This document shows, one piece after another, positions 8,298 to 16,117 of a stretch of DNA of 16,817 nt. Origin of the DNA: Lactobacillus sp. (GTDB taxonomy: Bacteria; Bacillota; Bacilli; Lactobacillales; Lactobacillaceae); the NCBI GenBank assembly GCA_003482405.1, contig DMZB01000169.1:1-16817 (forward strand), written 5' to 3'. Numbering within the stretch: the stretch's first letter is position 1; every line of letters starts with the position of its first letter. The position numbers and the translations under genes were made by a program. Below the pieces are notes generated by a model, which saw only the letters and a list, made by a program, of their open reading frames with translations, did no database searches and was not told the DNA's origin.

Positions 8298-8301
8298 GGA
8301 T
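8293..8301 (+). promoter_or_regulatory. Weak extended -10 candidate for acylphosphatase
   Basis: TGC followed by TAGGAT (8296-8301, four of six to TATAAT) mirrors the TGC-TATAAT of the opposite strand. It lies about 52 bases before the acylphosphatase ATG. There is no recognisable -35, so this is tentative. Confidence 0.35.
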
Positions 8302-8353
8302 GAAACATGAAGGTATGCATTTGGTTTCTAGTACTCAAGAAAAAGGTGAGATT

Positions 8354-8629
8354 ATGGCACAAACCGCAGTCTTGTTGACGGCTCATGGACGGGTTCAGGG
8401 CGTCGGATTTCGATATTCAACCTATCAGTTAGCGATTCGTCATCATATTTTCGGGTTCGTTCGAAATAATTCGGACGGTACCGTCACAATTTTGGCACAA
8501 GGCGCCCCAAGCATGATCAGCATTTTTACTGACGCAATTGCGCAGTCCCCGAATAGCTGGGCACACGTGACAAAATTGGAACAAGTCCCTCAACAAATTC
8601 AGCCGCTGAAAAAGTTTGACATTTACTGA
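8354..8629 (+). CDS. acyP: Acylphosphatase
   Basis: A small cytosolic enzyme that hydrolyses acyl phosphates such as acetyl phosphate or carbamoyl phosphate. Its 91 residues match the normal family size. The phosphate-binding loop GRVQGVGFRY (12-21) contains the catalytic arginine R20, and the second signature GFVRNNSDGTV (34-44) contains the catalytic asparagine N38. The ATG at 8354 has AAGGTGAG just upstream (8343-8350). A longer in-frame reading from 8300 adds residues unlike the family and lacks a ribosome binding site. It is divergent from the rRNA methyltransferase gene and lies 80 bases upstream of yidC, with no terminator between them. Confidence 0.95.
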   Translation: MAQTAVLLTAHGRVQGVGFRYSTYQLAIRHHIFGFVRNNSDGTVTILAQGAPSMISIFTDAIAQSPNSWAHVTKLEQVPQQIQPLKKFDIY

Positions 8630-8636
8630 CTATCCA

Positions 8637-8665
8637 TTGAAATTACGGCGCTTTTCTAGTATTCT
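8637..8665 (+). promoter_or_regulatory. Putative yidC promoter
   Basis: TTGAAA (8637-8642, five of six to consensus) and TATTCT (8660-8665, four of six) are separated by 17 bases in the gap between acylphosphatase and yidC. The predicted start near 8673 leaves a leader of about 37 bases. Co-transcription from the acylphosphatase promoter is also possible. Confidence 0.55.
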
Positions 8666-8709
8666 TAGCAGGTTAATGAAGTTTACTCTGAAAGGATTCA
8701 CAAAAGCTA

Positions 8710-9705
8710 ATGAAAAAAAGAAACCGCCTTATGGCCATCACGGCACTGGGCACGCTAACACTTGTATTGAGTGGGTGTGTTCGCACAAGCCACGGTAAAC
8801 CCGTCGGCTATATTTGGACGTACCTAGGGGAACCCATGGTACGCTTTATGGAATGGGCTGCACGACTGCTTGGCGGCAGTTACGGCTGGGCCGTCATTTT
8901 GCTAACTGTCATTGTCCGTTTGATACTGTTGCCATTGATGGTACGCCAATCTCGGCAGGCCACGGTCCAACAGGAAAAAATGTCAATGGTCCGTCCACAG
9001 ATGGAAGACATTCAGGCACGGCAAAAGGCAGCTAAAACAACTGAAGAACGTAACGCAGTCAGTCAGGAAATGATGCAGTTGTATCGGGATAACGGGATTT
9101 CAATGACCGGTGGCATTGGCTGCTTGCCGTTGATTATTCAGTTACCGATCTTCGCCGCACTTTATGCAGCCATTCGCTATGCCCCTGAATTAGTCAACGC
9201 AACGTTCTATGGCATTCATTTGGGTAAACCAAACATCATTTTGGCCATTTTATCTTTCCTAGCCTACTTACTTCAAGGCTATCTGTCTTTACTGGGGCTG
9301 CCCGAGGATCAAAAGAAACAGATGCGCTCCATGATGATCATGAGTCCCATCATGATTTTATTTGTCACGTTTAGCACACCTGCAGCCTTAGGATTGTACT
9401 TCTTTGTTGGTGGATTGTTTGCCTGCCTCCAAACTTTGATTATTGCCTGGTACCGACCACGGATTCGCAAACAGGTTGCTAAGGAATTGGAAAAAAATGC
9501 CGCCAACAAACCTGCGCCAACACCGGTTCAGGCGACTGAAGCACCAGCCAGCGACGCACCAACTTCAGCGGCTGATCAAACGAATCAGAATGATCCGGCT
9601 TCGTCACCAAAACCTCAAAATGGCGAACCTTCATCCACAAACCTTACCCATAGTAATCGTGAACGAAACGCTGGAAAACAACGTCACCATCGAAATGATG
9701 ACTAA
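8710..9705 (+). CDS. yidC: Membrane protein insertase YidC (OxaA family, lipoprotein form)
   Basis: YidC inserts and folds membrane proteins, alone or with Sec. The protein has 331 residues. A lipoprotein signal peptide comes first (basic KKRNR, hydrophobic stretch, lipobox VLSGC with the lipidated cysteine C23), as is typical of Gram-positive YidC. The conserved core has five membrane segments. The first core helix carries R70 (LLTVIVRLILLP), equivalent to the arginine in the hydrophilic groove of SpoIIIJ, and a charged cytoplasmic coiled-coil loop covers about 80-130. From about 255 the cytoplasmic tail is rich in Ala, Pro, Thr, Ser and Asn and ends in a basic stretch with NRERNAGKQRHHR; such basic tails characterise YidC2-type proteins that contact the ribosome. 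The only candidate ribosome binding site, AAAGGA, is 13 bases before the ATG, a long spacing, but no upstream in-frame start exists. Confidence 0.95.
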   Translation: MKKRNRLMAITALGTLTLVLSGCVRTSHGKPVGYIWTYLGEPMVRFMEWAARLLGGSYGWAVILLTVIVRLILLPLMVRQSRQATVQQEKMSMVRPQMEDIQARQKAAKTTEERNAVSQEMMQLYRDNGISMTGGIGCLPLIIQLPIFAALYAAIRYAPELVNATFYGIHLGKPNIILAILSFLAYLLQGYLSLLGLPEDQKKQMRSMMIMSPIMILFVTFSTPAALGLYFFVGGLFACLQTLIIAWYRPRIRKQVAKELEKNAANKPAPTPVQATEAPASDAPTSAADQTNQNDPASSPKPQNGEPSSTNLTHSNRERNAGKQRHHRNDD

Positions 9706-9745
9706 CACATTTTATGAGTAGATCATAATCACAACAATTAGAAAA

Positions 9746-9793
9746 GGCTCAAGCTGCCATGCATTTTACGTCATGACGCTTGAGCCCTTTTTT
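9746..9793 (+). terminator. Terminator between convergent yidC and the sensor kinase gene, probably bidirectional
   Basis: GGCTCAAGC (9746-9754) and GCTTGAGCC (9778-9786) form a perfect 9-pair stem. Downstream on the plus strand is CTTTTTT, so it ends yidC well. In the opposite direction the stem is followed by TTTTC, so it may also stop the kinase transcript, less efficiently. Confidence 0.88.
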
Positions 9794-9800
9794 GAAGCTT

Positions 9801-11381
9801 TTATTCTAATAAATTACTGTCTTTAAGTGTTTCATCAAGTGATTTACCTGGTTCCTGTGTCGCCTGCAGTTCTTCTAAATGATGGCGCTCTTGGTCACTC
9901 AAAATATGCAGTGAAATTTGAAAAATTGACCCATGACCGAGTGAGGATTCTACTGAAACTCGCCCGTTATACCCTTCAACCAATCGTTTAGCAATGGACA
10001 AGCCTAAACCGTTACCACCCTTTTCACGTGAACGTGCTTTGTCAACTCGATAAAAGCGGTTGAACACACGATCCATGTTTTCAGGTGCGATACCTTCGCC
10101 AAAGTCCTGAACGGAAACTTGCGCGTTGCGACCATCCTCAGACAGTGAAACGTGAACCTCTTTACGGGTCTGTGAATATTTGACCGCGTTATCCATCAAA
10201 ATAATCAGGACTTGTTCCAAATGATCGCGAAACATCGAAACGTACGTTGGTTTTCGCAAATCATCGTCGAGCGAAAACGTAAAGTCCGGATGAATCATCT
10301 TAAAATTATTAAAGACTTGGTTTACAACCATCTTGATATCAGTAACCTGATTTCGAAAATCGATTTCAACCTGCTCCGCCCGCGATAAGTCCAGCATTTC
10401 CTGAACCAAGCTCTGCATTCGCTTCGTCTCGGCTAAGGAAGCTTGGATCGACTCATTCAGAACTTCTGGATCGTCTTTGCCCCATCGGTTAAGTAACTCC
10501 ATGTGACCCTGAATAATGGCCACCGGTGTCCGTAACTCGTGGGAAACGTCACCAACGAATTGTTGTTGTTGATCAATATACCGTTGCATCTGATCCAACA
10601 TTCGATTCAACAAAGCTGATAAATCAGATAACTCATCATTACGACGGGATTCTGGGACCCGTGAGCTTGATTGCGGGTCCTCACTGGCCTTTGAAATAGT
10701 CGCACTAATGTCTGAAATTGGTCGTAAGAAGTAGCTTGCTAAAACATAACCAAATACAGAGATTGCAAGCAACCCAATCAGTAACAACACAATCAAAATG
10801 GATCCGGTTCGTTGATATGTGCGCCAATAACCATTCAACTGATTAGTCACCTGAACATAGCCAACGATTCTTTTAGAGTGTTGTTTATATATCGGTGCAC
10901 GCCCAACATACACGACATGACCGTCCAGATGGCTCAGCTTTAATTGACGCGTGGTCACAGAAACGAATGGTTGAGGATCGACACGTGACGCAAAGACCTC
11001 TGTTCCACTACGGTCGTATACACTGACGGCTAAGTTGTCATTTGCCAAGGTGCGAATGATCGCATCATTATACAGATTATGCTGTTGATCTGGTTTGCTT
11101 GGGTTGTGCGGCTGGTAGGGATTCTCACGCGGCCGTAGCACCGGTTCAACATCATCACTGGTTAAATCATTAACATGAGCATTTAGATGCTGTGAAACGA
11201 CATTAATGGCATCATTTGTTCGCCGCCGCTCCTGTCGCAGCAAAACGGATGTAAAACTGGAAAATAACAATCCGAGGACAATCGTAAAAATGACAAAGAC
11301 ACCCGTACCAGTCCCGAGTGCCCACTTCCACTTTAACGACATGCGTCGTCTTTTTTTGCTTGTCTGTTCGTTTGTCATCAT
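9801..11381 (-). CDS. Sensor histidine kinase of a two-component system (ArlS/LisK-like)
   Basis: A membrane-bound kinase of 526 residues. A basic N-terminus is followed by transmembrane helix 1 (about 21-44), an extracellular sensor region of roughly 150 residues with no motif I recognise, transmembrane helix 2 (about 193-217), and a HAMP linker (about 218-270). The dimerisation/phosphoacceptor helix carries [12 protein letters not shown] with H281. The ATPase domain is complete: N-box LMDNAVKY (396-403), G1 DFGEGI (426-431), F-box around FNRFYRVD and G2 [10 protein letters not shown] (455-464). Its start codon overlaps the response regulator stop (ATGATGA), so translation is coupled and they form a pair. 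Of two tandem ATGs (11381 and 11378), either could be used. Architecture and partner resemble ArlRS/LisRK of other Firmicutes, which govern envelope stress and surface properties; the signal here is unknown. Confidence 0.93.
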   Translation of the reverse strand: MMTNEQTSKKRRRMSLKWKWALGTGTGVFVIFTIVLGLLFSSFTSVLLRQERRRTNDAINVVSQHLNAHVNDLTSDDVEPVLRPRENPYQPHNPSKPDQQHNLYNDAIIRTLANDNLAVSVYDRSGTEVFASRVDPQPFVSVTTRQLKLSHLDGHVVYVGRAPIYKQHSKRIVGYVQVTNQLNGYWRTYQRTGSILIVLLLIGLLAISVFGYVLASYFLRPISDISATISKASEDPQSSSRVPESRRNDELSDLSALLNRMLDQMQRYIDQQQQFVGDVSHELRTPVAIIQGHMELLNRWGKDDPEVLNESIQASLAETKRMQSLVQEMLDLSRAEQVEIDFRNQVTDIKMVVNQVFNNFKMIHPDFTFSLDDDLRKPTYVSMFRDHLEQVLIILMDNAVKYSQTRKEVHVSLSEDGRNAQVSVQDFGEGIAPENMDRVFNRFYRVDKARSREKGGNGLGLSIAKRLVEGYNGRVSVESSLGHGSIFQISLHILSDQERHHLEELQATQEPGKSLDETLKDSNLLE

Positions 11382-12094
11382 GAACGAATTACATACCCTG
11401 TTCCACGAACCGTTTGGATATAGCTTTCCTCACCTGGACGATCAATTTTGTTACGCAGGTAACGAATATAAACATCCACGACATTGGTTTCAACTTCCGA
11501 TTCGTAACCCCAAACTTTTTGCAACAAGACATCGCGAGCTAAAACAACATTGACGTTTTCCATTAATGTCAGTAATAATTCATACTCACGTTTCGTCAGA
11601 TTGATGATCTCATCACCACGGCGAACGATCCGGTTTTCTTTTTCAATACGTAAGTCCTTGTATTCAACCACCGTTTGTTTGAAGTTCTTTTGTTCGCCTT
11701 CAATATCGATTCGCCGTAATAAAGCACGCACACGTGCAAGTAACTCTTCAATTGCAAACGGCTTTACAATGTAATCATCGGCGCCATGATCAAGGCCTGA
11801 AACTCGATCGATTACAGAATCACGTGCTGTCATCATCACAATCGGGGTGCTTTTAACCTCACGTACCCGCCGACAAACTTCTAAACCATTCAGTTCAGGC
11901 AACATCAAGTCAAGTAGAATCACATCAAAGTCGGTTTCAAGTGCTGCCTCCAAACCTGTCCGGCCATTGTATTCAACCTGAGTTGTGTAACCCTCGTGTT
12001 TCAATTCAAGGTCAACAAAACGCGCTAAATTCTTCTCATCTTCAATAATGAGAATACTATTCTTCTTCGCGTTTGTTTGTTCCGTGTTTTCCAT
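11378..12094 (-). CDS. OmpR/PhoB-family response regulator (ArlR/LisR-like)
   Basis: A 238-residue DNA-binding response regulator. The receiver domain (about 13-127) has the acidic pair E18-D19, the phosphoacceptor D62 in [11 protein letters not shown], the switch residue T89 and the conserved K111 in YIVKPF. A short linker leads to an OmpR-type winged helix (about 140-236) with [15 protein letters not shown], the recognition helix region [16 protein letters not shown] and the C-terminal hairpin ending [10 protein letters not shown]. The start at 12094 has GCGGAG upstream, and a promoter is visible above it. It is the first gene of a two-gene operon with the kinase. It probably controls envelope or stress genes as ArlR and LisR do, but the regulon cannot be read here. 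Confidence 0.95.
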   Translation of the reverse strand: MENTEQTNAKKNSILIIEDEKNLARFVDLELKHEGYTTQVEYNGRTGLEAALETDFDVILLDLMLPELNGLEVCRRVREVKSTPIVMMTARDSVIDRVSGLDHGADDYIVKPFAIEELLARVRALLRRIDIEGEQKNFKQTVVEYKDLRIEKENRIVRRGDEIINLTKREYELLLTLMENVNVVLARDVLLQKVWGYESEVETNVVDVYIRYLRNKIDRPGEESYIQTVRGTGYVIRS

Positions 12095-12115
12095 TTAATT
12101 AACACTCCGCATTTT

Positions 12116-12145
12116 ATTATCGTTCTCTAAGCCAGAACGGTTCAA
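12116..12145 (-). promoter_or_regulatory. Promoter of the two-component operon with a dyad in its spacer
   Basis: On the minus strand TTGAAC (12140-12145) and GATAAT (12116-12121, five of six to TATAAT) are 18 bases apart. The spacer contains an inverted repeat GTTCT-N7-AGAAC (12122-12138) that fills it almost exactly and could be an operator. A second candidate, TGA plus TAAAAT (extended -10, 12163-12171), lies further upstream. The remaining intergenic bases up to the rpmF terminator hold nothing else I recognise. Confidence 0.55.
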
Positions 12146-12267
12146 TTTTTAACAACGCTCTCATTTTATCATTTAAACGCCATTTCTGCTAGCATCTCTG
12201 GTCGAGCAATAGTTACCATTTTAGCAATATTACTATCCCGATGAATGAAAGAATTTCCCACTGTAAG

Positions 12268-12306
12268 AAAAAAACATCTGAGAGCCTAGGCCTCTCAGAT
12301 GTTTTT
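12268..12306 (-). terminator. Intrinsic terminator after rpmF
   Basis: AACATCTGAGAG (12273-12284) and CTCTCAGATGTT (12292-12303) form a perfect 12-pair stem with a 7-base loop. On the minus strand it is followed by a run of T residues, so it ends yceD-rpmF. The plus strand also has a short T-run. It isolates the two-component operon from the ribosomal protein unit. Confidence 0.93.
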
Positions 12307-12317
12307 AAATTAATGAA

Positions 12318-12506
12318 TTAGGCGTTTGTTGTTGCAGTCTTAACGATCTGCTTGCCATCATAGTATCCGCAACTTGGGCAGACACGGTGTGACATACGTA
12401 ATTCACCACAGTTTGGGCATGGGGCCAAGTTAGGCGTAGCCAACTTGATATGACCCCGACGCTTCAACTTCTTTTCCTTAGATGTTTTCCGCTTCGGTAC
12501 AGCCAT
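12318..12506 (-). CDS. rpmF: 50S ribosomal protein L32 (zinc-binding form)
   Basis: L32 is a small protein of the large ribosomal subunit. The 62 residues start [13 protein letters not shown], the standard family opening, followed by a basic segment and a zinc ribbon made by C30, C33, C43 and C46 (CPNC and CPSC). It is therefore the C-plus, zinc-dependent paralogue rather than the cysteine-free form some Firmicutes induce under zinc limitation. The ATG at 12506 is chosen over an upstream in-frame start because it matches the family N-terminus and has AAGGAGGTG before it. It lies 64 bases after yceD, the usual bacterial pairing, and a strong terminator follows. Confidence 0.98.
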   Translation of the reverse strand: MAVPKRKTSKEKKLKRRGHIKLATPNLAPCPNCGELRMSHRVCPSCGYYDGKQIVKTATTNA

Positions 12507-12570
12507 GTGAACGAGCACCTCCTTGAATGATTTTATCCACACATGTGTTTTTAAAATCTGCTAAGTCTAA

Positions 12571-13122
12571 CTAACGGTCCTGATCCTGATCAGGGAACAA
12601 TCCCTTTAGCTTAGCAAGACGTGGATCAATGGGTTGATTTTCTTCTTGATCCGCAGTGTAATCATCTTCAGAAATGACCTCCCAGCCGTTGCCAGCAGGC
12701 ATGTCCTGACCATTACGCTCTGAATCCGTCAGAATTTGCATTGGAATTTGGGCGATAATATTATCAATCACACCCTCGTCTAAGTCCACAGTTTGAGTCT
12801 CTAAAAGTAAAACAGTTTCATTTTCCTCATAGCGATCAAAATGACTTTCCTCTGTGATGTAAATCTCGTTCATATCAAAGTCGAACGGAAAATCAACAGG
12901 CGCCAACGAACGACTCGATGGGACCACCGCTTTTCCAGTAACCTTAACATCCAGTAAAACATCGTCACGATCAACCATGACCGTGCCAACCACTTTAACG
13001 GGATCGATGTCGATAATCCGATCAGAGAACCGATCGAGCATCTTCACTTTCACGTCTAAAGTTTCGTCGATCCGCAGCGGCTCATTACGATACTTTTCAA
13101 GCTCTTTGAGCGACCATTTCAT
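12571..13122 (-). CDS. yceD: YceD family protein (DUF177), L32 operon partner
   Basis: A 183-residue acidic cytosolic protein of the DUF177/YceD family, widely conserved upstream of rpmF and implicated in 23S rRNA and large-subunit maturation. Family landmarks are present: the N-terminal MKWSLKELEKYR, the central VPSSRSLAPVDFPFDF (67-82), where many relatives carry cysteines but this protein has serine and leucine, LDEGVIDNIIAQIPM (114-128), and the C-terminal DPRLAKLKGLF (166-176). The ATG at 13122 is clearly the start: AGGAGG lies 7 bases upstream, whereas the longer in-frame ATG at 13152 falls inside the -10 hexamer of the promoter and would not be transcribed. It is the first gene of yceD-rpmF. 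Confidence 0.93.
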   Translation of the reverse strand: MKWSLKELEKYRNEPLRIDETLDVKVKMLDRFSDRIIDIDPVKVVGTVMVDRDDVLLDVKVTGKAVVPSSRSLAPVDFPFDFDMNEIYITEESHFDRYEENETVLLLETQTVDLDEGVIDNIIAQIPMQILTDSERNGQDMPAGNGWEVISEDDYTADQEENQPIDPRLAKLKGLFPDQDQDR

Positions 13123-13150
13123 CGATAAACCTCCTAATGCAACGAATTTC

Positions 13151-13179
13151 ATTATACCGGCGCTTCAATGTAATGTCAA
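13151..13179 (-). promoter_or_regulatory. Perfect consensus sigma-A promoter for yceD-rpmF
   Basis: On the minus strand TTGACA (13174-13179) and TATAAT (13151-13156) are both exact matches to consensus, with the optimal 17-base spacer. The predicted start near 13144 leaves a leader of about 22 bases containing AGGAGG. Such strength suits a ribosomal protein operon. Confidence 0.93.
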
Positions 13180-13225
13180 CGTCAAATCCTTGACAGCTTA
13201 ACTGTTTGTAAGAATGACAAGTTAT

Positions 13226-14371
13226 TTATGACTCAAGACGAATTGGATCGTGTCGAAAATCCTGCGCTTGACCCGTTAACATTTCATATAACATTCCTGC
13301 CCGATAATCTAAATTGAGCGTCGTTTTTTTCAGTGTCTGATCAAATCGAGTGATCAATGGTAGTGTAAATCTTTTCTTGTACACGTTTAAATAATTTTGA
13401 CCAGCAGTTGTGAAACCGAGCAGTCGTAAATAGTCGGGCTGACCTGGAACCATTTCTGCATTTACAGCGTGAACTAAGGTGTATAAACAAACTCTCTGCA
13501 GGCGCGTGTAAGTATATCTTTTTGTCTTGATTGCAGTCAAGAAATCGTCCCAGTGAGCTTGCGTTTCAGCGGCTTCTTTCAGTCGAAACTCCAGACCCTC
13601 TGACATTTGATAAACTTCATGCAACGACGCAACTGGTGTCATCAACAGTTCGTGCCGTAGTAATTGCCACATCTGTGGGGACCAACCAGCCATCGGTGTT
13701 AAGTGCCGAATATCTGCAAACGTTTCTGCAGGTACATTTGCCGCAACGTTTACGCCACGCCGGTGTCCAAGCACAGTTTGACGAATTGCCGTCGCACTGG
13801 AATAGCCACTGTTATCTAGAAGCGAGTCATGATAGTCACGGCCAACTCGTTTGATGGGCAATAAATTTAACGGGGTTTGCAGGCGGCTATTGGCCACCGC
13901 ATATCCGTACCCCAAGATGTCGTTGGGTTGGTCTAAACGAAATCCAGTTTGGGATTCTAACTGGTCATTAAAAAGCGTCGCATAGGTTTCATTGAATGTT
14001 TTGAAGGCCTGTGTATCATTAATGCCGACACGTGCCAAGGCAGTGAAATCTGTCTGTTCGTGTTCCGCGCCAAATACCAAATCGGGAACTTGCAGTGCTG
14101 ATAGTAACGACAAGGCACCCTGTGCAAATAAATGTGCCGGCTGAACAGCCCAGTGAAACGGTAATTCAATGACAATATCGGCTCCGTTATGCAAGGCTTC
14201 ATTAGTCCGTTGCCATTTGTTAAACATGGCCGCAGCGCCACGTTGTACAAAATTACCGCTCATCACTGCGACTACGACATCGGCTCCGGAAATTTCTCGT
14301 GCCCGTTGCAAATGATACCGGTGACCGTTATGAAATGGATTATATTCCGCAACAACGCCGACTGCTCGCAT
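13226..14371 (-). CDS. tmcAL: tRNA(Met) cytidine acetate ligase TmcAL (YlbM)
   Basis: TmcAL activates acetate with ATP and forms N4-acetylcytidine at the wobble position C34 of elongator tRNA-Met, helping AUG decoding. The protein has 381 residues. It belongs to the nucleotidyltransferase superfamily: the HIGH-like motif is NPFHNGH (11-17), and the second ATP-binding motif is SSATAIR (191-197). VMSGNFVQRG (36-45) and ADIVIELPF (64-72) are further family blocks. The ATG at 14371 has AAGGAAGG at 9 bases, which overlaps the stop region of the methyltransferase gene. An in-frame GTG two codons earlier is less well placed. It is the last gene of the nadD unit; no T-tract terminator is apparent before the yceD promoter. 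Confidence 0.95.
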   Translation of the reverse strand: MRAVGVVAEYNPFHNGHRYHLQRAREISGADVVVAVMSGNFVQRGAAAMFNKWQRTNEALHNGADIVIELPFHWAVQPAHLFAQGALSLLSALQVPDLVFGAEHEQTDFTALARVGINDTQAFKTFNETYATLFNDQLESQTGFRLDQPNDILGYGYAVANSRLQTPLNLLPIKRVGRDYHDSLLDNSGYSSATAIRQTVLGHRRGVNVAANVPAETFADIRHLTPMAGWSPQMWQLLRHELLMTPVASLHEVYQMSEGLEFRLKEAAETQAHWDDFLTAIKTKRYTYTRLQRVCLYTLVHAVNAEMVPGQPDYLRLLGFTTAGQNYLNVYKKRFTLPLITRFDQTLKKTTLNLDYRAGMLYEMLTGQAQDFRHDPIRLES

Positions 14372-14386
14372 ACACACTAACCTTCC

Positions 14387-15118
14387 TTATTGACAATTAA
14401 AGAACCAACGTGTGGTTTTAGCACTTGGCATGGCATGGCCAAAATCTGCTGTGACTCGCACGTCTTTAAAACCAGCGTCTTTAAGTAATCGCTGATACGT
14501 TGCAAGTGGGTACGTTCGTTCTACATGCAGTTCCGAATGATGCTCGTACCCCTTTAGTGACGAGTTCCAAATAAAAAAGTTCAAATCATGTTCCACTTGG
14601 TGTGGCGCATCCCCCTCATAACTCGTCCACATAAACGCCCGATGATCATCATGAAAGTTATACATATAACCAGGATACACATCGTCCGTTTGATACGGCG
14701 TTATGACATCAAATAGGTAATGACCACCGGCATTCAAATGCGCACGAACTTCTCGAAAGGCTTCAGCTAGTTGATTTTCATCCGCCAAATAGCACAATGA
14801 GTCATCAAAACAAGTCATAGCGTCGTAATTACCCAGATCACCTAATGCGGTCATGTCGCCTTGGATCAGCGGCAAAGTAACATCGGCAGCGTTGGCCTTT
14901 TCAGCAGCAATGCTCAACATTTCTGGGGCCATATCCAGCCCAGACACTTGAAATCCGGCCTGTCTTAGCTGGATTGCCAGACGGCCAGTGCCACAAGCCA
15001 AATCAAGCATATTATCCGTCTGTTTAATTCCCTGTTGACGTACAAAACCCAGCCACGAGTCATACATAGCTGGGTCAAACAGTTCGTCATAAAAATCCGC
15101 AAACTGTCCGTAAATCAT
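14387..15118 (-). CDS. Class I SAM-dependent methyltransferase (YqeM-like)
   Basis: A 243-residue cytosolic methyltransferase with a Rossmann-type SAM fold. Motif I is LDLACGTGRLA (38-48), and the ribose-binding acid is D62 in GLDMAPEML. IQGDMTAL and the post-motif region AMTCFDDSLCYL follow. The C-terminal half (about 140-243) is likely a substrate-recognition insertion plus beta strands. It resembles YqeM, found in the same place (next to rsfS/yqeL) in Bacillus; the substrate of that family is not known to me. It overlaps rsfS by four bases (ATGA), so it is translationally coupled, and tmcAL follows 15 bases after its stop. Within this operon an RNA or ribosome substrate is a reasonable guess but is not shown. 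Confidence 0.88.
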   Translation of the reverse strand: MIYGQFADFYDELFDPAMYDSWLGFVRQQGIKQTDNMLDLACGTGRLAIQLRQAGFQVSGLDMAPEMLSIAAEKANAADVTLPLIQGDMTALGDLGNYDAMTCFDDSLCYLADENQLAEAFREVRAHLNAGGHYLFDVITPYQTDDVYPGYMYNFHDDHRAFMWTSYEGDAPHQVEHDLNFFIWNSSLKGYEHHSELHVERTYPLATYQRLLKDAGFKDVRVTADFGHAMPSAKTTRWFFNCQ

Positions 15119-15477
15119 TCTGTTTCGCCTAGCCAGTCTGTTACGTTAACAATTGGCGCATCTGACCACAGTTTTTCAAGATTATAGTACTGCCGTTGTT
15201 CTTCTTGGAAGACGTGGACAATGATATCGCCAAAGTCTAACAACACCCACGTGCCCTCTGCTTTTCCTTCAATTCGACGAACGTCTACCTTGGCTTCACC
15301 CTCGGCATCTAAAACGGCTTGAGTAATCGCCTGAACTTGACGTTTTGAACCGCCGTTCATCATTAAAAAGTAGTCAGCCACTAAGCTGACCTGTTCGACA
15401 TCTAAAGCGACAATGTCCTCGGCACGTTTAGCGTCACCAGCCTTAACGGCAATTTCTAACATTTGTTTGCTATCCAA
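15115..15477 (-). CDS. rsfS: Ribosome silencing factor RsfS
   Basis: RsfS (DUF143, YqeL/YbeB) binds ribosomal protein L14 on the 50S subunit and blocks subunit joining during starvation. The 120 residues carry the family signatures DYFLMMNGGSKRQVQAI (35-51) and GTWVLLDFGDIIVHVFQEE (75-93), and the C-terminal YYNLEKLWSDAP (97-108). The start is a TTG at 15477, supported by GAGGAA with a 7-base gap. The first in-frame ATG, five codons later, would leave the ribosome binding site about 22 bases away. It lies 22 bases after yqeK and overlaps the methyltransferase gene. Confidence 0.96.
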   Translation of the reverse strand: MDSKQMLEIAVKAGDAKRAEDIVALDVEQVSLVADYFLMMNGGSKRQVQAITQAVLDAEGEAKVDVRRIEGKAEGTWVLLDFGDIIVHVFQEEQRQYYNLEKLWSDAPIVNVTDWLGETE

Positions 15478-15499
15478 AATAATTCCTCATTTCGCCTTT

Positions 15500-16117
15500 T
15501 TAGTAGTTATACTTCATTTGTTTTTGCGCAACCCAGCGGTTAAATGTTAACAATGTTGCGGGATAAATTGGCGCATTCTTTTTCGCCAAATATAGCATGG
15601 TTTGCTTCGTTTGGTATGCTACACCGGCCCGCAAGTCCTTATGTGTAATGTCACGTGCGTCATCGACCCCGTCAAAGTCGCGCTTTGGTTCAATGTAATC
15701 TGCCATGTACACCACTTGCTCCAAGGGTGACATTTCAACAGCACCAGTTGTATGATGACGAACAGCGTTCAGTATATCTTCATCATAAATGCCTAGTTCG
15801 TCGCGAATAAATTCCGCGCCAACCACACCGTGCCAAACGGCATTACCCCAGTTCAGCAAATCTGGATCCATCTGATGCTTCTTGATCATTCCCACAAACT
15901 CTTCATCACTGCGTTCCTTGGCATAATCGTGAATCAACCCAGCAATACTGGCTTTTTCAAGGTTCACACCATTTTCTTCCGCTAACTGGATGGCCGTTTG
16001 CTCAACTCGTAGGCAGTGATTAAATCGCTTGTCGTGCAGCTTTTTGTGCACTGCCTCACCGAGCGCTTCACGCGTCCCTGGATACAGATGCTGCTGATAA
16101 TGCATGGTTTCACTCAT
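15500..16117 (-). CDS. yqeK: YqeK family HD-domain hydrolase, probable symmetrical Ap4A hydrolase
   Basis: A 205-residue HD-superfamily metalloenzyme. Ligands visible in order are H34 (RFNHCLRVEQ), H63-D64 (LIHDYAKE), H96 (AVWHGVVGAE), H121 and H122 (VRHHTTG) and D140 (MADYIEPKRDF), all matching the YqeK family. Bacterial YqeK proteins have been reported to cleave diadenosine tetraphosphate symmetrically into two ADP. The ATG at 16117 overlaps the nadD stop by 8 bases (ATGAGTGA) and has AAGGAG 13 bases upstream. The family N-terminus supports this start and not the longer in-frame one at 16201, which lies inside nadD. The nadD-yqeK-rsfS order is highly conserved in Firmicutes. Confidence 0.95.
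   Translation of the reverse strand: MSETMHYQQHLYPGTREALGEAVHKKLHDKRFNHCLRVEQTAIQLAEENGVNLEKASIAGLIHDYAKERSDEEFVGMIKKHQMDPDLLNWGNAVWHGVVGAEFIRDELGIYDEDILNAVRHHTTGAVEMSPLEQVVYMADYIEPKRDFDGVDDARDITHKDLRAGVAYQTKQTMLYLAKKNAPIYPATLLTFNRWVAQKQMKYNY

Noticed and set aside
8300..8353. Longer in-frame start for acylphosphatase
   Set aside because: It adds 18 residues unlike the family and has no ribosome binding site, whereas AAGGTGAG precedes the ATG at 8354.
13180..13225. Possible terminator after tmcAL (CTTGTCA and TGTCAAG nearby, ACAG/CTGT short pairs)
   Set aside because: The longer elements are not complementary inverted repeats, the pairing is only four bases, and no T-run follows.
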